The notes beneath the pieces were generated by a model. It was not told where the DNA came from. It searched no databases and saw only the letters and a list, made by a program, of their open reading frames with translations. The translations under genes and the position numbers were made by a program. A DNA stretch of 56,601 bases from Candidatus Avimonas merdigallinarum (GTDB lineage: Bacteria > Bacillota > Clostridia > Oscillospirales > Acutalibacteraceae). How positions within the stretch are numbered: position 1 is the stretch's first letter; the number at the start of each line of letters is the position of its first letter. This document shows, one piece after another, positions 32,749-41,654 of the stretch. The stretch is from positions 1 to 56,601 of the forward strand of contig CAJFGS010000016.1 in assembly GCA_904377855.1 (NCBI GenBank), in the 5' to 3' direction.

Positions 32749-32765
32749 TGTTACAAGATTGTAAC
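32749..32765 (+). promoter_or_regulatory. WalR-type box
   Basis: TGTTAC-AAGAT-TGTAAC is an exact fit to the WalR (YycF) consensus TGTWAH-N5-TGTWAH. It starts 12 bases after the -10 box, at about +5. A further half site TGTAAC lies inside the promoter at 32719-32724. Operators in this position usually repress. Confidence 0.6.
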
Positions 32766-32872
32766 TATTTTCGGATGGGAAAAAGCAGTCCCGCTTTCCG
32801 GGAATGGTTTGCCGCATACCGGCGGCAGCGCAGGGCGGACATGCCCGCGCCGGCCGGTCTGCAGGGAAGGAA

Positions 32873-34642
32873 GTGAGCCGTTTGCTACTCAACGGGAACG
32901 AAATCGCACAGCGCATAGCGCGGTTTGCGCGCGGGCTTCGCGAAGCGGCGAAGAGCAGCGTCTGGCCGCGCTTGAAGAAAGCGTATCGTATCGGCTATTC
33001 GGTTTCTTACCTGACGGGGATTCAGACTGTGCGGATTTTCCGTTTCGCAGGGAGAAGGCTGGCGCGTTGGCTGGCCCCTGCAGGACGTTTGATGTATAAG
33101 GGACTGGACTTTCTGGTGCTGCGCCATCTGCGCGCTATCGCCGCGGAAGCGGTCCGCTTCGGGAAGGGCTTCCCCCTGGCAGGCCACCGGGTGAAAGAAG
33201 CGTTCCGCCGGCATCCCCTTCATGCGGTGGGGCAGGTGCTGCTGCTGCCGTTCCTGGCTATCCGCCGCCATCACCACGCGGTCAAAAGCCTGCTGAACCT
33301 GGCGGCCCCGGTTGCCGCGGCGTTCGTGCTGGTGGCTACCGTGAACTTCTGGAGCAATCAGACCTTTGCCCTGGCCCTGGAGTACAACGGGGAGACGCTG
33401 GGCTATATCTCGGACGAATCGGTGTTTGACAGCGCCGCTGCCATGGCCACCGACCGGGTTATCAACACCGACAACTCCTTTGAGGTGGAGCGCACCCCCA
33501 AAATGACCCTGGCCATGGTGTCCAAATCCGACATCATGGACGAGAAGGAGCTTTGCGACAGCATCCTCCGCTCCTCCAGCGACTCGATCGCAGAGGTATG
33601 CGGGCTGTATATCGACGGGGAATTTGAAGGCTCGGTCCAGTCCCGCAGCGAGCTGGACGCCGTTTTGAACGGCATCCTGGACGCTTACCGCGGGGACGGG
33701 GAAGAAAACGAGCGGGTAGAGTTTGTCCAGGACGTTGAAATCGTGGAAGGGCTGTACCCGGTGTCCTCCATCATGACCGCGGAGGAAATGGAAGCCTATC
33801 TCACCCATGAGACCGTGGTGGATAAATACTACACCATCATCCCCGGCGACGCGCCGCTTTCCATCGCGGCCAAGACCGATATGGGCCTGGAAGATCTCCG
33901 GGCGCTGAACCCCGGCTTTGACGACAACATCTTCCCGGATGTGGAGGTGTTAATCCAAAAGGCGCAGCCCTATCTGCGGGTACAGGTGGTCCGTACCGTA
34001 CAGTATACCGAGTCGATCGCTTACACCACCAAGAAGATTGAGGACAGCAGCGAGTATATCGGCTATCAGAGCGTCAAGACCCAGGGCCAGGAAGGCGAAC
34101 GCCTGGTGACGGCGGAGGTCACGTATGTGGACGGACTGGAGCAGTCCCGCACCGTCCTTTCCTCCGAAGTTACCAAGGAACCGGTGGAAAAAGTGGTCGT
34201 GGTCGGCGCCAAGAAGGTCAACCCGAATGTCAGCGCCCAGGGCGACGGCATCTCGACCGGGCGGTTCATCTGGCCGCTCCCGAGCTGTAAGACGGTCCCC
34301 TCCCCCTTTGGATACCGCTGGGGTAAACTCCACAAGGGGATTGACATCTCCGGCAACGGCGTCTACGGCGATTCGATTATCGCTGCCGACGGCGGCACGG
34401 TTGTGGAGGTCAACACCAGCGGCTGGGGCGGCGGCTACGGCCTGTATGTGATTATCGACCATGGCGGCGGATACCGCACCATGTACGCCCACTGCAGCAG
34501 CATCAACGTCAGTGTTGGGCAGAAGGTCAGCCAGGGGCAGTTCATTGCCCGGGTAGGCCAGAGCGGCAACATTACGGGGCCGCATCTGCACTTCGAGGTC
34601 CGGGTGAACGGCACCCCGGTCGATCCCATGCCGTATCTGTAA
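32873..34642 (+). CDS. Membrane-anchored M23 endopeptidase with LysM and G5 domains
   Basis: About 589 residues from the GTG at 32873, which follows GGGAAGGAA; a TTG at 32882 is an alternative. An unusually long basic cytosolic N-terminus (~150 residues, RIARFARGLREAAK, RHLRAIAAEAVRFGKG) precedes one transmembrane helix (APVAAAFVLVATVNFW). Outside follow a LysM-like domain (YYTIIPGDAPLSIAAKTDMG), a G5 domain (VRTVQYTESIAYTTKKIEDS) and a C-terminal M23 lysostaphin-type domain with HKGIDISG (first His/Asp ligands) and GPHLHFEVRVNG (HxH). It should cut peptidoglycan cross-links during growth or sporulation. A WalR-type box in its promoter supports a cell-wall role. Confidence 0.92.
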   Translation: MSRLLLNGNEIAQRIARFARGLREAAKSSVWPRLKKAYRIGYSVSYLTGIQTVRIFRFAGRRLARWLAPAGRLMYKGLDFLVLRHLRAIAAEAVRFGKGFPLAGHRVKEAFRRHPLHAVGQVLLLPFLAIRRHHHAVKSLLNLAAPVAAAFVLVATVNFWSNQTFALALEYNGETLGYISDESVFDSAAAMATDRVINTDNSFEVERTPKMTLAMVSKSDIMDEKELCDSILRSSSDSIAEVCGLYIDGEFEGSVQSRSELDAVLNGILDAYRGDGEENERVEFVQDVEIVEGLYPVSSIMTAEEMEAYLTHETVVDKYYTIIPGDAPLSIAAKTDMGLEDLRALNPGFDDNIFPDVEVLIQKAQPYLRVQVVRTVQYTESIAYTTKKIEDSSEYIGYQSVKTQGQEGERLVTAEVTYVDGLEQSRTVLSSEVTKEPVEKVVVVGAKKVNPNVSAQGDGISTGRFIWPLPSCKTVPSPFGYRWGKLHKGIDISGNGVYGDSIIAADGGTVVEVNTSGWGGGYGLYVIIDHGGGYRTMYAHCSSINVSVGQKVSQGQFIARVGQSGNITGPHLHFEVRVNGTPVDPMPYL

Positions 34643-34653
34643 AAGCCATAGTG

Positions 34654-34685
34654 AAAATCCCGGAGAATTTTCTCCGGGATTTTTT
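34654..34685 (+). terminator. Terminator of the M23 peptidase gene
   Basis: A 12-bp stem (AAAATCCCGGAG / CTCCGGGATTTT) followed by more T, 12 bases after the stop. Confidence 0.85.
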
Positions 34686-34866
34686 CTGACCCGCTCCTCC
34701 GGCCCGGTTTCCTCCGGCACGTCTGCCCGGCCTGCCGCCCATCCTTTTCCCCGTCCTGCTTTGGCCCGGGACGGGAGAATTCCGCGCGTCCGCGTACCGG
34801 GAGGGCTTGTTCCCGGCGGAAAGCGCGGAGCCCTTCTTGCGGCCCTTCTGCGCCGCGCCGGGATGC

Positions 34867-34907
34867 AAAAAAGCTACCGGAAGGGCTGCCCTTCCGGTAG
34901 CTTTTTT
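34867..34907. terminator. Bidirectional terminator, 3' of prfB
   Basis: A perfect 19-base-pair stem with loop CTG; A6 and T6 at the ends give U-runs in both directions. It ends prfB on the minus strand and stops read-through from the plus strand. The stretch 34686-34866 holds no gene. Confidence 0.9.
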
Positions 34908-34923
34908 GAACGGGACTGCCCGC

Positions 34924-36048
34924 TCATTCCTTATAGCCCAGCGTGCCGTTGGCGGCCGCTTTCAAATACGCGTTGATAAAGCCGTCGATATCGCCGTCCA
35001 TGACGGCGGAGATGTTCCCCATCTCATAGCCGGTGCGGTGGTCCTTGACCAGGGTGTAGGGCATAAAGACGTAGGAACGGATCTGGCTGCCCCAGGCTAT
35101 CTGCGCCTGGCCGCCCTTGATGTCCTCGATCTTGTCGTAATGCTCCCGCTCCTTGATTTCAATCAGCTTGGATTTGAGCATCTTCATGGCCACGTCCCGG
35201 TTCTGGAACTGGCTGCGTTCATTCTGGCAGGCGACCACAATCCCGGTGGGAATGTGGGTAATCCGCACGGCGGATTCGGTTTTGTTGACGTGCTGGCCGC
35301 CCGCGCCGCCCGAACGGTAGGTGTCCACCTTCAAATCCTCCGGCCGGATCTCCACTTCAATCTCGTCGTCGATTTCCGGGATGACCTCCAGCGCAGCGAA
35401 GGAGGTGTGCCGCCGTCCCGACGCGTCGAAGGGGGAGACCCGCACCAGCCGGTGGACCCCCGATTCCCCTTTCAGGTACCCGTAGGCGTTCAGCCCTTCA
35501 ATGAGGATGGAGGCGCTCTTCAGCCCGGCCTCGTCCCCGTCCAGATAGTCGAGGATTTTGTATTTGAAGCCGTGGCGCTCCGCCCAATGGGTGTACATCC
35601 GGTACAGCATCTCGGCCCAGTCCTGCGCCTCGGTCCCGCCCGCGCCCGCGTGGAAGGTGAGGATGGCGTTCTTGGCGTCGTATTCGCCGGAAAGCAGGGT
35701 GGACAGCCGCTGTTCCTCCATGGCGGCCTGCACCTTGTCCACGCCGGCGGTGCATTCCTCCAGCAGGGAGGGGTCCCCTTCCTCGTTGGCCAGTTCAATC
35801 AGGGTCATGGTGTCGTGATAGGCGTCCAGCAGGGCGGCGTAGCCGTCCACCCGGCCCTTGAGGTTGGCGGTGCGCTGGAGGATCGCCTGCGCCCCCTCCA
35901 TATCGTCCCAGAAATTCGGGGCCGCCGCCTTTTCCTCCAGCTCGGCCAGCTCCTTGCGGCACTGGTCCAGCCCGAGGGCGCCCGCCAGATCGTCGATATC
36001 CGGCTTCAGGCCTTCCAGCCGGAGCCGCAGTTCGTCATATTCCAACAT
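34924..36048 (-). CDS. prfB: Peptide chain release factor 2, no programmed frameshift
   Basis: 374 residues; terminates translation at UGA and UAA. The SPF codon-recognition tripeptide is in VRVSPFDASGRRHTSF and the catalytic GGQ in RSGGAGGQHVNKTESAVR. Most bacteria regulate prfB by a +1 shift at an in-frame UGA near codon 26. Here the frame is open from the ATG, and the corresponding place reads CTC-GGG-CTG (residues LGL), so no shift site is present. Confidence 0.96.
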   Translation of the reverse strand: MLEYDELRLRLEGLKPDIDDLAGALGLDQCRKELAELEEKAAAPNFWDDMEGAQAILQRTANLKGRVDGYAALLDAYHDTMTLIELANEEGDPSLLEECTAGVDKVQAAMEEQRLSTLLSGEYDAKNAILTFHAGAGGTEAQDWAEMLYRMYTHWAERHGFKYKILDYLDGDEAGLKSASILIEGLNAYGYLKGESGVHRLVRVSPFDASGRRHTSFAALEVIPEIDDEIEVEIRPEDLKVDTYRSGGAGGQHVNKTESAVRITHIPTGIVVACQNERSQFQNRDVAMKMLKSKLIEIKEREHYDKIEDIKGGQAQIAWGSQIRSYVFMPYTLVKDHRTGYEMGNISAVMDGDIDGFINAYLKAAANGTLGYKE

Positions 36049-36221
36049 GGGATTTCATCCTTTACCAATAAAAATCGGGCGTGGAAAGCCCGGAAACGCC
36101 CGGAACAGAGCCGGACCAAAGCAAATACCATTATAGGGGATTTTCCGGTTGTTGTAAAGAAAATCTTGCCGGGATTTGCCCGTCCCCCGCCCGAAAATCG
36201 CGAAAAATCCGCCCCGGGGCC

Positions 36222-36250
36222 TTGACGGACAGGCTTTGTGCTGGTATACT
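36222..36250 (+). promoter_or_regulatory. Promoter of the rpsF-ssb-rpsR operon
   Basis: TTGACG (36222-36227) and TATACT (36245-36250) with 17-base spacing. Confidence 0.75.
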
Positions 36251-36258
36251 AGTTTGGT

Positions 36259-36319
36259 GCCGGTAACGGCACGGCGCTTTTTCGCGCCGTCATATCCTTG
36301 CCCCGGACGCGTGCCGGGG
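36259..36319 (+). promoter_or_regulatory. Structured rpsF leader
   Basis: Three hairpins follow the promoter: GCCG-GTAA-CGGC (36259-36270), ACGGCGC...GCGCCGT (36271-36290) and CCCCGG...CCGGGG (36301-36319). rpsF leaders in many bacteria bind the S6-S18 complex for feedback control. Whether these hairpins are that element is not settled. Confidence 0.4.
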
Positions 36320-36347
36320 CCATTAGACCATGAGGAGGTGCAAATGT

Positions 36348-36647
36348 ATGCCCACAGTCAAAGGTTCCTACGAAGCCGTATTTATCTTCTCCATGACGCT
36401 GGGGGAGGAAGGCATCGCCGCGATGTCCGAGAAGTTTAAGACCCTCATCGAACAGAACGCGGAACTCGGCGAGGTGGACGAATGGGGGAAGCGCAGGCTC
36501 GCTTACCTTATCAACGACGAAGCGGAAGGCTTCTATGTGTTGTACAAGTTCGTCAGCGGCCCGGAATTCCCGGCCGAGCTCGACCGTATCAGCAAGATCA
36601 CGGACGGCGTCCTCCGTTCCCTGATCGTCCGCAACGACAAGAAGTAA
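36348..36647 (+). CDS. rpsF: Ribosomal protein S6
   Basis: 99 residues from the ATG at 36348, nine bases after GAGGAGG. SYEAVFIFSMTLGEEGIAAM, DEWGKRRLAYLINDEAEGFY and GVLRSLIVRNDKK match S6. First gene of the classical rpsF-ssb-rpsR operon; its partner S18 is the third. Confidence 0.96.
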   Translation: MPTVKGSYEAVFIFSMTLGEEGIAAMSEKFKTLIEQNAELGEVDEWGKRRLAYLINDEAEGFYVLYKFVSGPEFPAELDRISKITDGVLRSLIVRNDKK

Positions 36648-36661
36648 GGAGGGGAACGAAT

Positions 36662-37117
36662 ATGCTGAATGTGGTTTGCCTCATGGGTCGCCTTGCCGCG
36701 GACCCGGAACTTCGGCACACCCAGTCCCAGATTCCGGTCACCTCTTTCCGCATTGCGGTAGACCGGACGTTCCAATCCAAGGGCCAGGAAAAGCAGACCG
36801 ACTGGATCGACATCGTTGCCTGGCGGAACACCGCGGAGTTTGTGACCCGGTATTTCCGCAAGGGCTCGATGATCGCCGTGCAGGGAAGCATCCAGACCCG
36901 CTCCTACACCGACAAGGACGGCAACAAACGCACCGCGTTTGAAGTGGTTGCCGACAACGTTTTCTTCGGCGAATCCAAGCGCAGCAGCGACGGCGCTCCC
37001 GCCGCCGGCCGCTACGATTCGCAGATCCCGCAGTTCAGCGAATCCGCTCCCGCCTTCTCCACCGCCGGTTCCGGCGACTTTGAGGAGATTGTCGGGGACG
37101 ACGAGCTGCCGTTCTGA
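36662..37117 (+). CDS. ssb: Single-stranded DNA-binding protein
   Basis: 151 residues. OB fold with NVVCLMGRLAADPELRHTQ, FRIAVDRTF, DWIDIVAWRNTAEFVTRYF and RKGSMIAVQGSIQTRSYTDK; a disordered linker (~105-140) ends in the acidic partner-binding tip DDELPF. TAAGGAGGGG precedes the start, 14 bases after rpsF. Confidence 0.96.
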   Translation: MLNVVCLMGRLAADPELRHTQSQIPVTSFRIAVDRTFQSKGQEKQTDWIDIVAWRNTAEFVTRYFRKGSMIAVQGSIQTRSYTDKDGNKRTAFEVVADNVFFGESKRSSDGAPAAGRYDSQIPQFSESAPAFSTAGSGDFEEIVGDDELPF

Positions 37118-37167
37118 CAGCCAGGACGGGCGGGACCCCAATTTTGATGTAAAGGAGGCCAAAAGCC

Positions 37168-37419
37168 ATGGCTGACAGACCCGAGAGACCGGAACGCCCC
37201 CGTGGACGGAAGGGCCGCCGCAAGGTGTGCAGCTTCTGTGTCGATAAGATCGATACCATCGATTACAAAGACGTGGCGCGCCTGCGCCGTTTCATGTCCG
37301 AGCGGGCGAAGATCCTGCCCCGCCGCGTGACCGGCACCTGCGCCCACCACCAGCGGGAGCTGACCGTCGCGATCAAGCGCGCGCGTCATATCGCCCTCCT
37401 GCCCTATGTGAGCGACTAA
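37168..37419 (+). CDS. rpsR: Ribosomal protein S18
   Basis: 83 residues with a zinc-type N-terminus (KVCSFC) and the conserved [51 protein letters not shown]. Binds 16S rRNA together with S6. AAAGGAGG upstream; last gene of the operon. Confidence 0.96.
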   Translation: MADRPERPERPRGRKGRRKVCSFCVDKIDTIDYKDVARLRRFMSERAKILPRRVTGTCAHHQRELTVAIKRARHIALLPYVSD

Positions 37420-37428
37420 TATTGCAGG

Positions 37429-37460
37429 AAAAATTCCGGCTGGATACGGCCGGAATTTTT
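37429..37460 (+). terminator. Terminator of the rpsF operon
   Basis: A 12-bp stem (AAAAATTCCGGC / GCCGGAATTTTT) with an 8-base loop and a T-run, 10 bases after the rpsR stop. Confidence 0.85.
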
Positions 37461-37664
37461 TATAGGGGTTTCCTGGGAAGCCTTCCTCCTGCCGGGGGAG
37501 GGGGCCCGCCGATCCCTTTGTGTTTTCCGCCCTGCGCCCTGCCCCTGCGTGTAATACGCTTGGCATACGGCGCGGGCCAATAAGGCGGGGCAGCGGTTGC
37601 CCCCGAATGCTGCGCGCTTGTTTTTCGCATCTACCCGGGCGCTTTCCCCTTGCGTGGGCGGAGG

Positions 37665-37693
37665 TTGACTTTTTCTTTTTTCCGTACTATTAT
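37665..37693 (+). promoter_or_regulatory. Promoter of rimM-trmD
   Basis: TTGACT (37665-37670) and TATTAT (37688-37693) with 17-base spacing in a pyrimidine-rich tract. The rest of the 371-base gap (37420-37790) holds no gene. Confidence 0.7.
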
Positions 37694-37790
37694 CAATTTT
37701 ATGAAATTTGGGGCTTGGGAAATGGGTACGAAAAGCGGGCGTGCCGGCTGCTTTTGCCATCCCCGCAGCGTCAATGGAGGAGGAGTACCG

Positions 37791-38297
37791 ATGAAACAAT
37801 TCCTGGAGGCCGGGCAGATCGTGGGCACCCACGGCGTGCGCGGCGAGGTGCGGGTACAGCCCTGGTGCGATTCTCCTACGTTCCTGGCGCGGCTCCAAAC
37901 GCTGTATTTTGACGAGGGCCGCACCCCGGTAAAGGTGAAGGGGCGTCCCCATGGAAATCTTGTGCTTCTGACGCTGGAGGGGGTTTCCACCGTGCAGGAG
38001 GCTTCCGTGCTGCGCGGGCGGGTGCTGTACCTCAACCGGGAAGACGTGGAACTGCCGGAGGGGACCTATTTTATCCAGGATTTGATTGGCCTGCGGGTGG
38101 TGGACGCGGACAGCGGGGAGGAATACGGCACGCTGTCCGACGTCAGCGCGACAGGCGCCAACGACGTTTACCATATCCGCACGCCGCGGGGCGAGGTCTT
38201 GATCCCCGCCGTGCCTTCGGTGGTGATCGGCACCGACGTCGCGGGCGGCGTGATGACGATCCGGCCGCTCAAAGGGATGTTTGACGATGCGATTTGA
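37791..38297 (+). CDS. rimM: 16S rRNA processing protein RimM
   Basis: 168 residues. Assists 30S maturation near the S13/S19 head region. FLEAGQIVGTHGVRGEVRVQ is the diagnostic start, with EGTYFIQDLIGLRVVDADSG and NDVYHIRTPRGEVLIPAVPS forming the PRC-barrel half. GGAGGAGG precedes the ATG at 37791; the frame upstream to 37650 is not coding. It overlaps trmD by 11 bases. Confidence 0.95.
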   Translation: MKQFLEAGQIVGTHGVRGEVRVQPWCDSPTFLARLQTLYFDEGRTPVKVKGRPHGNLVLLTLEGVSTVQEASVLRGRVLYLNREDVELPEGTYFIQDLIGLRVVDADSGEEYGTLSDVSATGANDVYHIRTPRGEVLIPAVPSVVIGTDVAGGVMTIRPLKGMFDDAI

Positions 38298-39048
38298 TTT
38301 AATGACCTTATTCCCCGAAATGTGCGAACGGGTGCTGGGGGAAAGCATCCTCGGCCGGGCGCAGGACAAGGGCGCCATCGAGGTGCATACCCACCAGATC
38401 CGCGATTATACCCTGAACAAGCAGAAGCAGGTGGACGATTACCCTTACGGGGGCGGGATGGGGATGGTGATGTACGCCCAGCCCATCGCCGACTGCTTCC
38501 GGGCGGTCTGCGAACAGGCGGGGACCCGGCCGCACCTTATCTATATGTCCCCGCAGGGGGCGGTGCTCACCCAGCAGAAAGCGCGGGAACTTTCCCAGAG
38601 GGCGAATATCTGCGTGCTTTGCGGGCATTATGAAGGTGTGGACGAGCGGGTGCTGGACGCGCTGGTGGACGAGCAGATTTCGATCGGGGATTACGTGCTC
38701 ACCGGCGGGGAACTGCCCGCGCTGGTATTGATCGACTGCATCGCCCGCATGGTCCCGGGCGTGCTGTCCGACGAGGTGTGCTTTACCGAGGAGAGCCATT
38801 TTTCCGGCCTGCTGGAGTACCCGCAGTACACCCGCCCCGCCGTATGGGAGGGGCGGCCGGTGCCGGAAATCCTGCTGACCGGCCATCATGCCAATATCCG
38901 GAAATGGCGGAGGGAGCAGTCCCTTCTGCGCACACTTCAGCGCCGGCCGGATATACTGGAAAAGGCGGATTTGACCGAGAAGGAGCGCGAATTCCTGCGG
39001 CAGCATGCAGGGCCGGCGGAGGGCAAAAACGGTCAAAATGATGAATAG
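38287..39048 (+). CDS. trmD: tRNA (guanine-N1)-methyltransferase
   Basis: 253 residues; makes m1G37 next to the anticodon and so prevents frameshifting. Deep trefoil-knot SPOUT enzyme with RFDLMTLFPEMC, DDYPYGGGMGMVMYAQP, LCGHYEGVDERVLDALVDEQ, SIGDYVLTGGELPALVLIDC and LTGHHANIRKWRREQSL. The start at 38287 lies inside the rimM end, so translation is coupled. Confidence 0.96.
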   Translation: MRFDLMTLFPEMCERVLGESILGRAQDKGAIEVHTHQIRDYTLNKQKQVDDYPYGGGMGMVMYAQPIADCFRAVCEQAGTRPHLIYMSPQGAVLTQQKARELSQRANICVLCGHYEGVDERVLDALVDEQISIGDYVLTGGELPALVLIDCIARMVPGVLSDEVCFTEESHFSGLLEYPQYTRPAVWEGRPVPEILLTGHHANIRKWRREQSLLRTLQRRPDILEKADLTEKEREFLRQHAGPAEGKNGQNDE

Positions 39049-39230
39049 AGCCGGAGAATATCAGCGTGATTTCATTGTATTTGTCAAATTTTGCGGCGCA
39101 CTTCGTTTTTAGTCACTAAAAGTTATGAACAGATTCTGACGAAACATACAAACCAATGGTTTTTCAAACCGGCAAAATAGGGCAGGCAAACGAAATTGCG
39201 ACATTTCTCCGTATAGTTGCGCAAAATCGA

Positions 39231-39258
39231 TTGACGGGAACATCTTTTGTGGTATAAT
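39231..39258 (+). promoter_or_regulatory. Promoter of the HPr gene
   Basis: TTGACG (39231-39236) and perfect TATAAT (39253-39258) with 16-base spacing. The preceding 180 bases contain a short inverted repeat (TTTTAGT-C-ACTAAAA, about 39108-39123) and no gene. Confidence 0.7.
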
Positions 39259-39339
39259 ACCGATATCTGAGTTGGCTTACAGTATCTTTGCTGCGTCCGT
39301 TCAGACAGGCGGGCGCTGAGTTGGAGAGGGAGATTGCTC

Positions 39340-39603
39340 ATGTATGTGAAAGACGTTTTGGTGCAGAATCAGGTCGGCCTTCACGCCCGCCCCGCGACGT
39401 TTTTTATCCAGAAGGCGAATGAATTCAAGTCCTCGATCTGGGTGGAGAAGGAAGAGCGCCGGGTGAATGCGAAGAGCCTGCTGGGTGTCCTTTCCCTGGG
39501 GATCGTGGGCGGCACCAACATCCGCATCATTGCCGACGGCAGCGACGAAGAAGCCGCGGTGGACGGGCTGGTCAGCCTGGTGCAGTCCGGTTTTGCCGAA
39601 TAA
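39340..39603 (+). CDS. ptsH: Phosphocarrier protein HPr
   Basis: 87 residues. Carries phosphate from EI to sugar-specific PTS enzymes; in Firmicutes it is also the catabolite-control signal when Ser46 is phosphorylated. GLHARPATFF contains His15 and NAKSLLGVLSLGI contains Ser46, so both roles are possible. No other PTS gene is in the window. GGAGAGGGAG upstream. Confidence 0.93.
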   Translation: MYVKDVLVQNQVGLHARPATFFIQKANEFKSSIWVEKEERRVNAKSLLGVLSLGIVGGTNIRIIADGSDEEAAVDGLVSLVQSGFAE

Positions 39604-39636
39604 GCGTTTATCAATATCTGCAGTTTTGGTTCCGTC

Positions 39637-39668
39637 AGCGCAGCCGCCGTACCGCGGCTGCGCTTTTT
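39637..39668 (+). terminator. Terminator of ptsH
   Basis: An 11-bp stem (AGCGCAGCCGC / GCGGCTGCGCT) followed by TTTTGA, 33 bases after the stop. Confidence 0.8.
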
Positions 39669-39696
39669 GACTTATGGAAGGGAGACGGAGGCGGCC

Positions 39697-41550
39697 ATGG
39701 ATCATCGGACGCAGAAGGTAAAGGAGCTCCGCCGCGAAGCAATGGCGCTTCCGCTCCTGCCCGGCGTGTATATTATGAAGGACGCGCAGAACACCATCAT
39801 CTACATCGGCAAGGCCAAGGCGCTGAAAAACCGGGTGAGCCAATACTTCGGCTCGGACACCAACCACCCGGAAAAGGTGCGCCAGATGGTGGCCCATGTC
39901 GACCATTTCGAGTATATCGTGACCGACAGCGAGTTTGAGGCGCTGGTGCTCGAGTGCTCCCTCATCAAGCAGTACAGCCCGAAATACAACATCCTCCTGA
40001 AGGACGCCAAGGGCTACCATTACGTGCGGGTTTCCCCCCCGCCCTTTTCCCGCATCGCCGTCGCCAAGCAGAAGCTGGACGACGGGGCCAGGTATATGGG
40101 GCCCTATGTCAGCAGCTTTACCGTGCAGGAAGCGGTGGACGAAGCTTGCCGGGTGTTCCAGCTCCCCACCTGCTCCCGGGTGTTCGCCAAGGGGAAGAGG
40201 GAGCGGCCCTGCCTGAACTATTATATCCAGCAGTGCTGCGCCCCCTGCACGGGGAAAATCCGGGAAAGCGATTACAACGAACGGCTGAACCAGGCGCTGG
40301 AATTTCTGAGCCAGGGCAGCGAGCAGATGGTGAAAACCCTGACCGCCCGGATGGAGGAAGCGGCGGAAAACCTGGAATTTGAAAAGGCGGCGCGTCTGCG
40401 GGACCGCATCCAGGCGATTGAGCGGCTGGGACAGAAGCAGAAGGTGGTGATGTCCCGGATTCCGGAGCAGGACGTGATCGCCCTGGCGCAGGGGCCGGAT
40501 GACCTCTGCTTTGAGGTTTTCCGCTTCCGGGGGGGACGGCTCTCCGACCGGGAGGACTTCCTGGTGGACAGCATCGACCGGGACGGCGGCCTGCCGGTGG
40601 CGCGGGCGGAATTCCTGCGCCGCTACTACTCGATGCGGGAGCATGTCCCGCCCCAGATCACCGTGGACGGGGAGATTGAGGACGGCGCGCTCATGGAGCA
40701 CTGGCTGACCGAAAAGGCGGGGCGGCGGGTGCGGATCGTCCAGCCTCAAAAGGGCGAACAGGCCCGGCTGGTGGAGATGTGCCGGAACAACGCGGCGGAA
40801 CGGATCGCCCGGCAGTCCGGGATGGCGGGGCGGGACGCGGCGGCGCTGGACGAGCTGGCGCGGCTGCTTGGCCTGCCCGAGCCGCCTGTTTATATCGAAA
40901 GCTACGATATCTCCAACACCGGCGGCAGCGACAACGTCGCCGGGATGGTGGTGTTTGAAAACGGGAAGCCGCTCAAATCGGCCTACCGCCGTTTCCTCAT
41001 CAAGACGGTAGTGGGGCAGGACGACTACGGCTCCATGCGGGAGGTGATTACCCGCCGTCTGAAGGAATATGAAGAGCATAAGGAGGAAGGGACCGGGTTC
41101 GGCCGGCTGCCGGACCTGATCCTCCTGGACGGGGGGCGCGGCCACGTTTCGGCGGTGCGGCCGGTGGTCGCCTCCTTCGGGCTGAACATCCCGGTTTTCG
41201 GCATGGTGAAGGACGCCCACCACCGGACCCGCGCCATCGCGGAGGACGGGGGCGAAATCGCGATCAACGCCCGCCGGACGGCGTTCACCCTGATTTCCTC
41301 CATCCAGGAGGAGGTCCACCGCTGGGCCATCGCCTACCACCGGCAGCGGCGGCAGAAAAGCGGGCTGGGGACGGTGCTGACCGAAATCGAGGGGATCGGG
41401 GAGGCGCGCGCCAAAGCGCTCTTCAGGCATTTCGGCTCCCTGAAGGCCATCCGGGAGGCGTCGGTGGAGGAACTGGCCGGCGTGAAGGGGATTTCCCGCC
41501 CGGCGGCCGAGGCCGTGCGGAAATTTTTTGACGCGGAGGGGGAAAAGTAG
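39697..41550 (+). CDS. uvrC: UvrABC excinuclease subunit C
   Basis: 617 residues; makes both incisions in nucleotide excision repair. N-terminal GIY-YIG nuclease (LPGVYIMKDAQNTIIYIGKA), a Cys-rich segment (CLNYYIQQCCAPC), a UVR domain (MEEAAENLEFEKAARLRDRI), an RNase H-like endonuclease domain (YIESYDISNTGGSDNVAGMV, LILLDGGRGHVSAV) and a helix-hairpin-helix pair (EIEGIGEARAKALFRHFG, ELAGVKGISRPAAEAV). Start at 39697 behind GGAGACGGAGG. Confidence 0.97.
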   Translation: MDHRTQKVKELRREAMALPLLPGVYIMKDAQNTIIYIGKAKALKNRVSQYFGSDTNHPEKVRQMVAHVDHFEYIVTDSEFEALVLECSLIKQYSPKYNILLKDAKGYHYVRVSPPPFSRIAVAKQKLDDGARYMGPYVSSFTVQEAVDEACRVFQLPTCSRVFAKGKRERPCLNYYIQQCCAPCTGKIRESDYNERLNQALEFLSQGSEQMVKTLTARMEEAAENLEFEKAARLRDRIQAIERLGQKQKVVMSRIPEQDVIALAQGPDDLCFEVFRFRGGRLSDREDFLVDSIDRDGGLPVARAEFLRRYYSMREHVPPQITVDGEIEDGALMEHWLTEKAGRRVRIVQPQKGEQARLVEMCRNNAAERIARQSGMAGRDAAALDELARLLGLPEPPVYIESYDISNTGGSDNVAGMVVFENGKPLKSAYRRFLIKTVVGQDDYGSMREVITRRLKEYEEHKEEGTGFGRLPDLILLDGGRGHVSAVRPVVASFGLNIPVFGMVKDAHHRTRAIAEDGGEIAINARRTAFTLISSIQEEVHRWAIAYHRQRRQKSGLGTVLTEIEGIGEARAKALFRHFGSLKAIREASVEELAGVKGISRPAAEAVRKFFDAEGEK

Positions 41551-41654
41551 GCCCTCCTGGCTGCTTTTCCCGGCGGAAATCCGCAATCCTTCGGTTGACA
41601 GGAAGAGGGAATACGGGTAAAATTGTAGAAAGACCGCTGAAACGGGGGATGACC

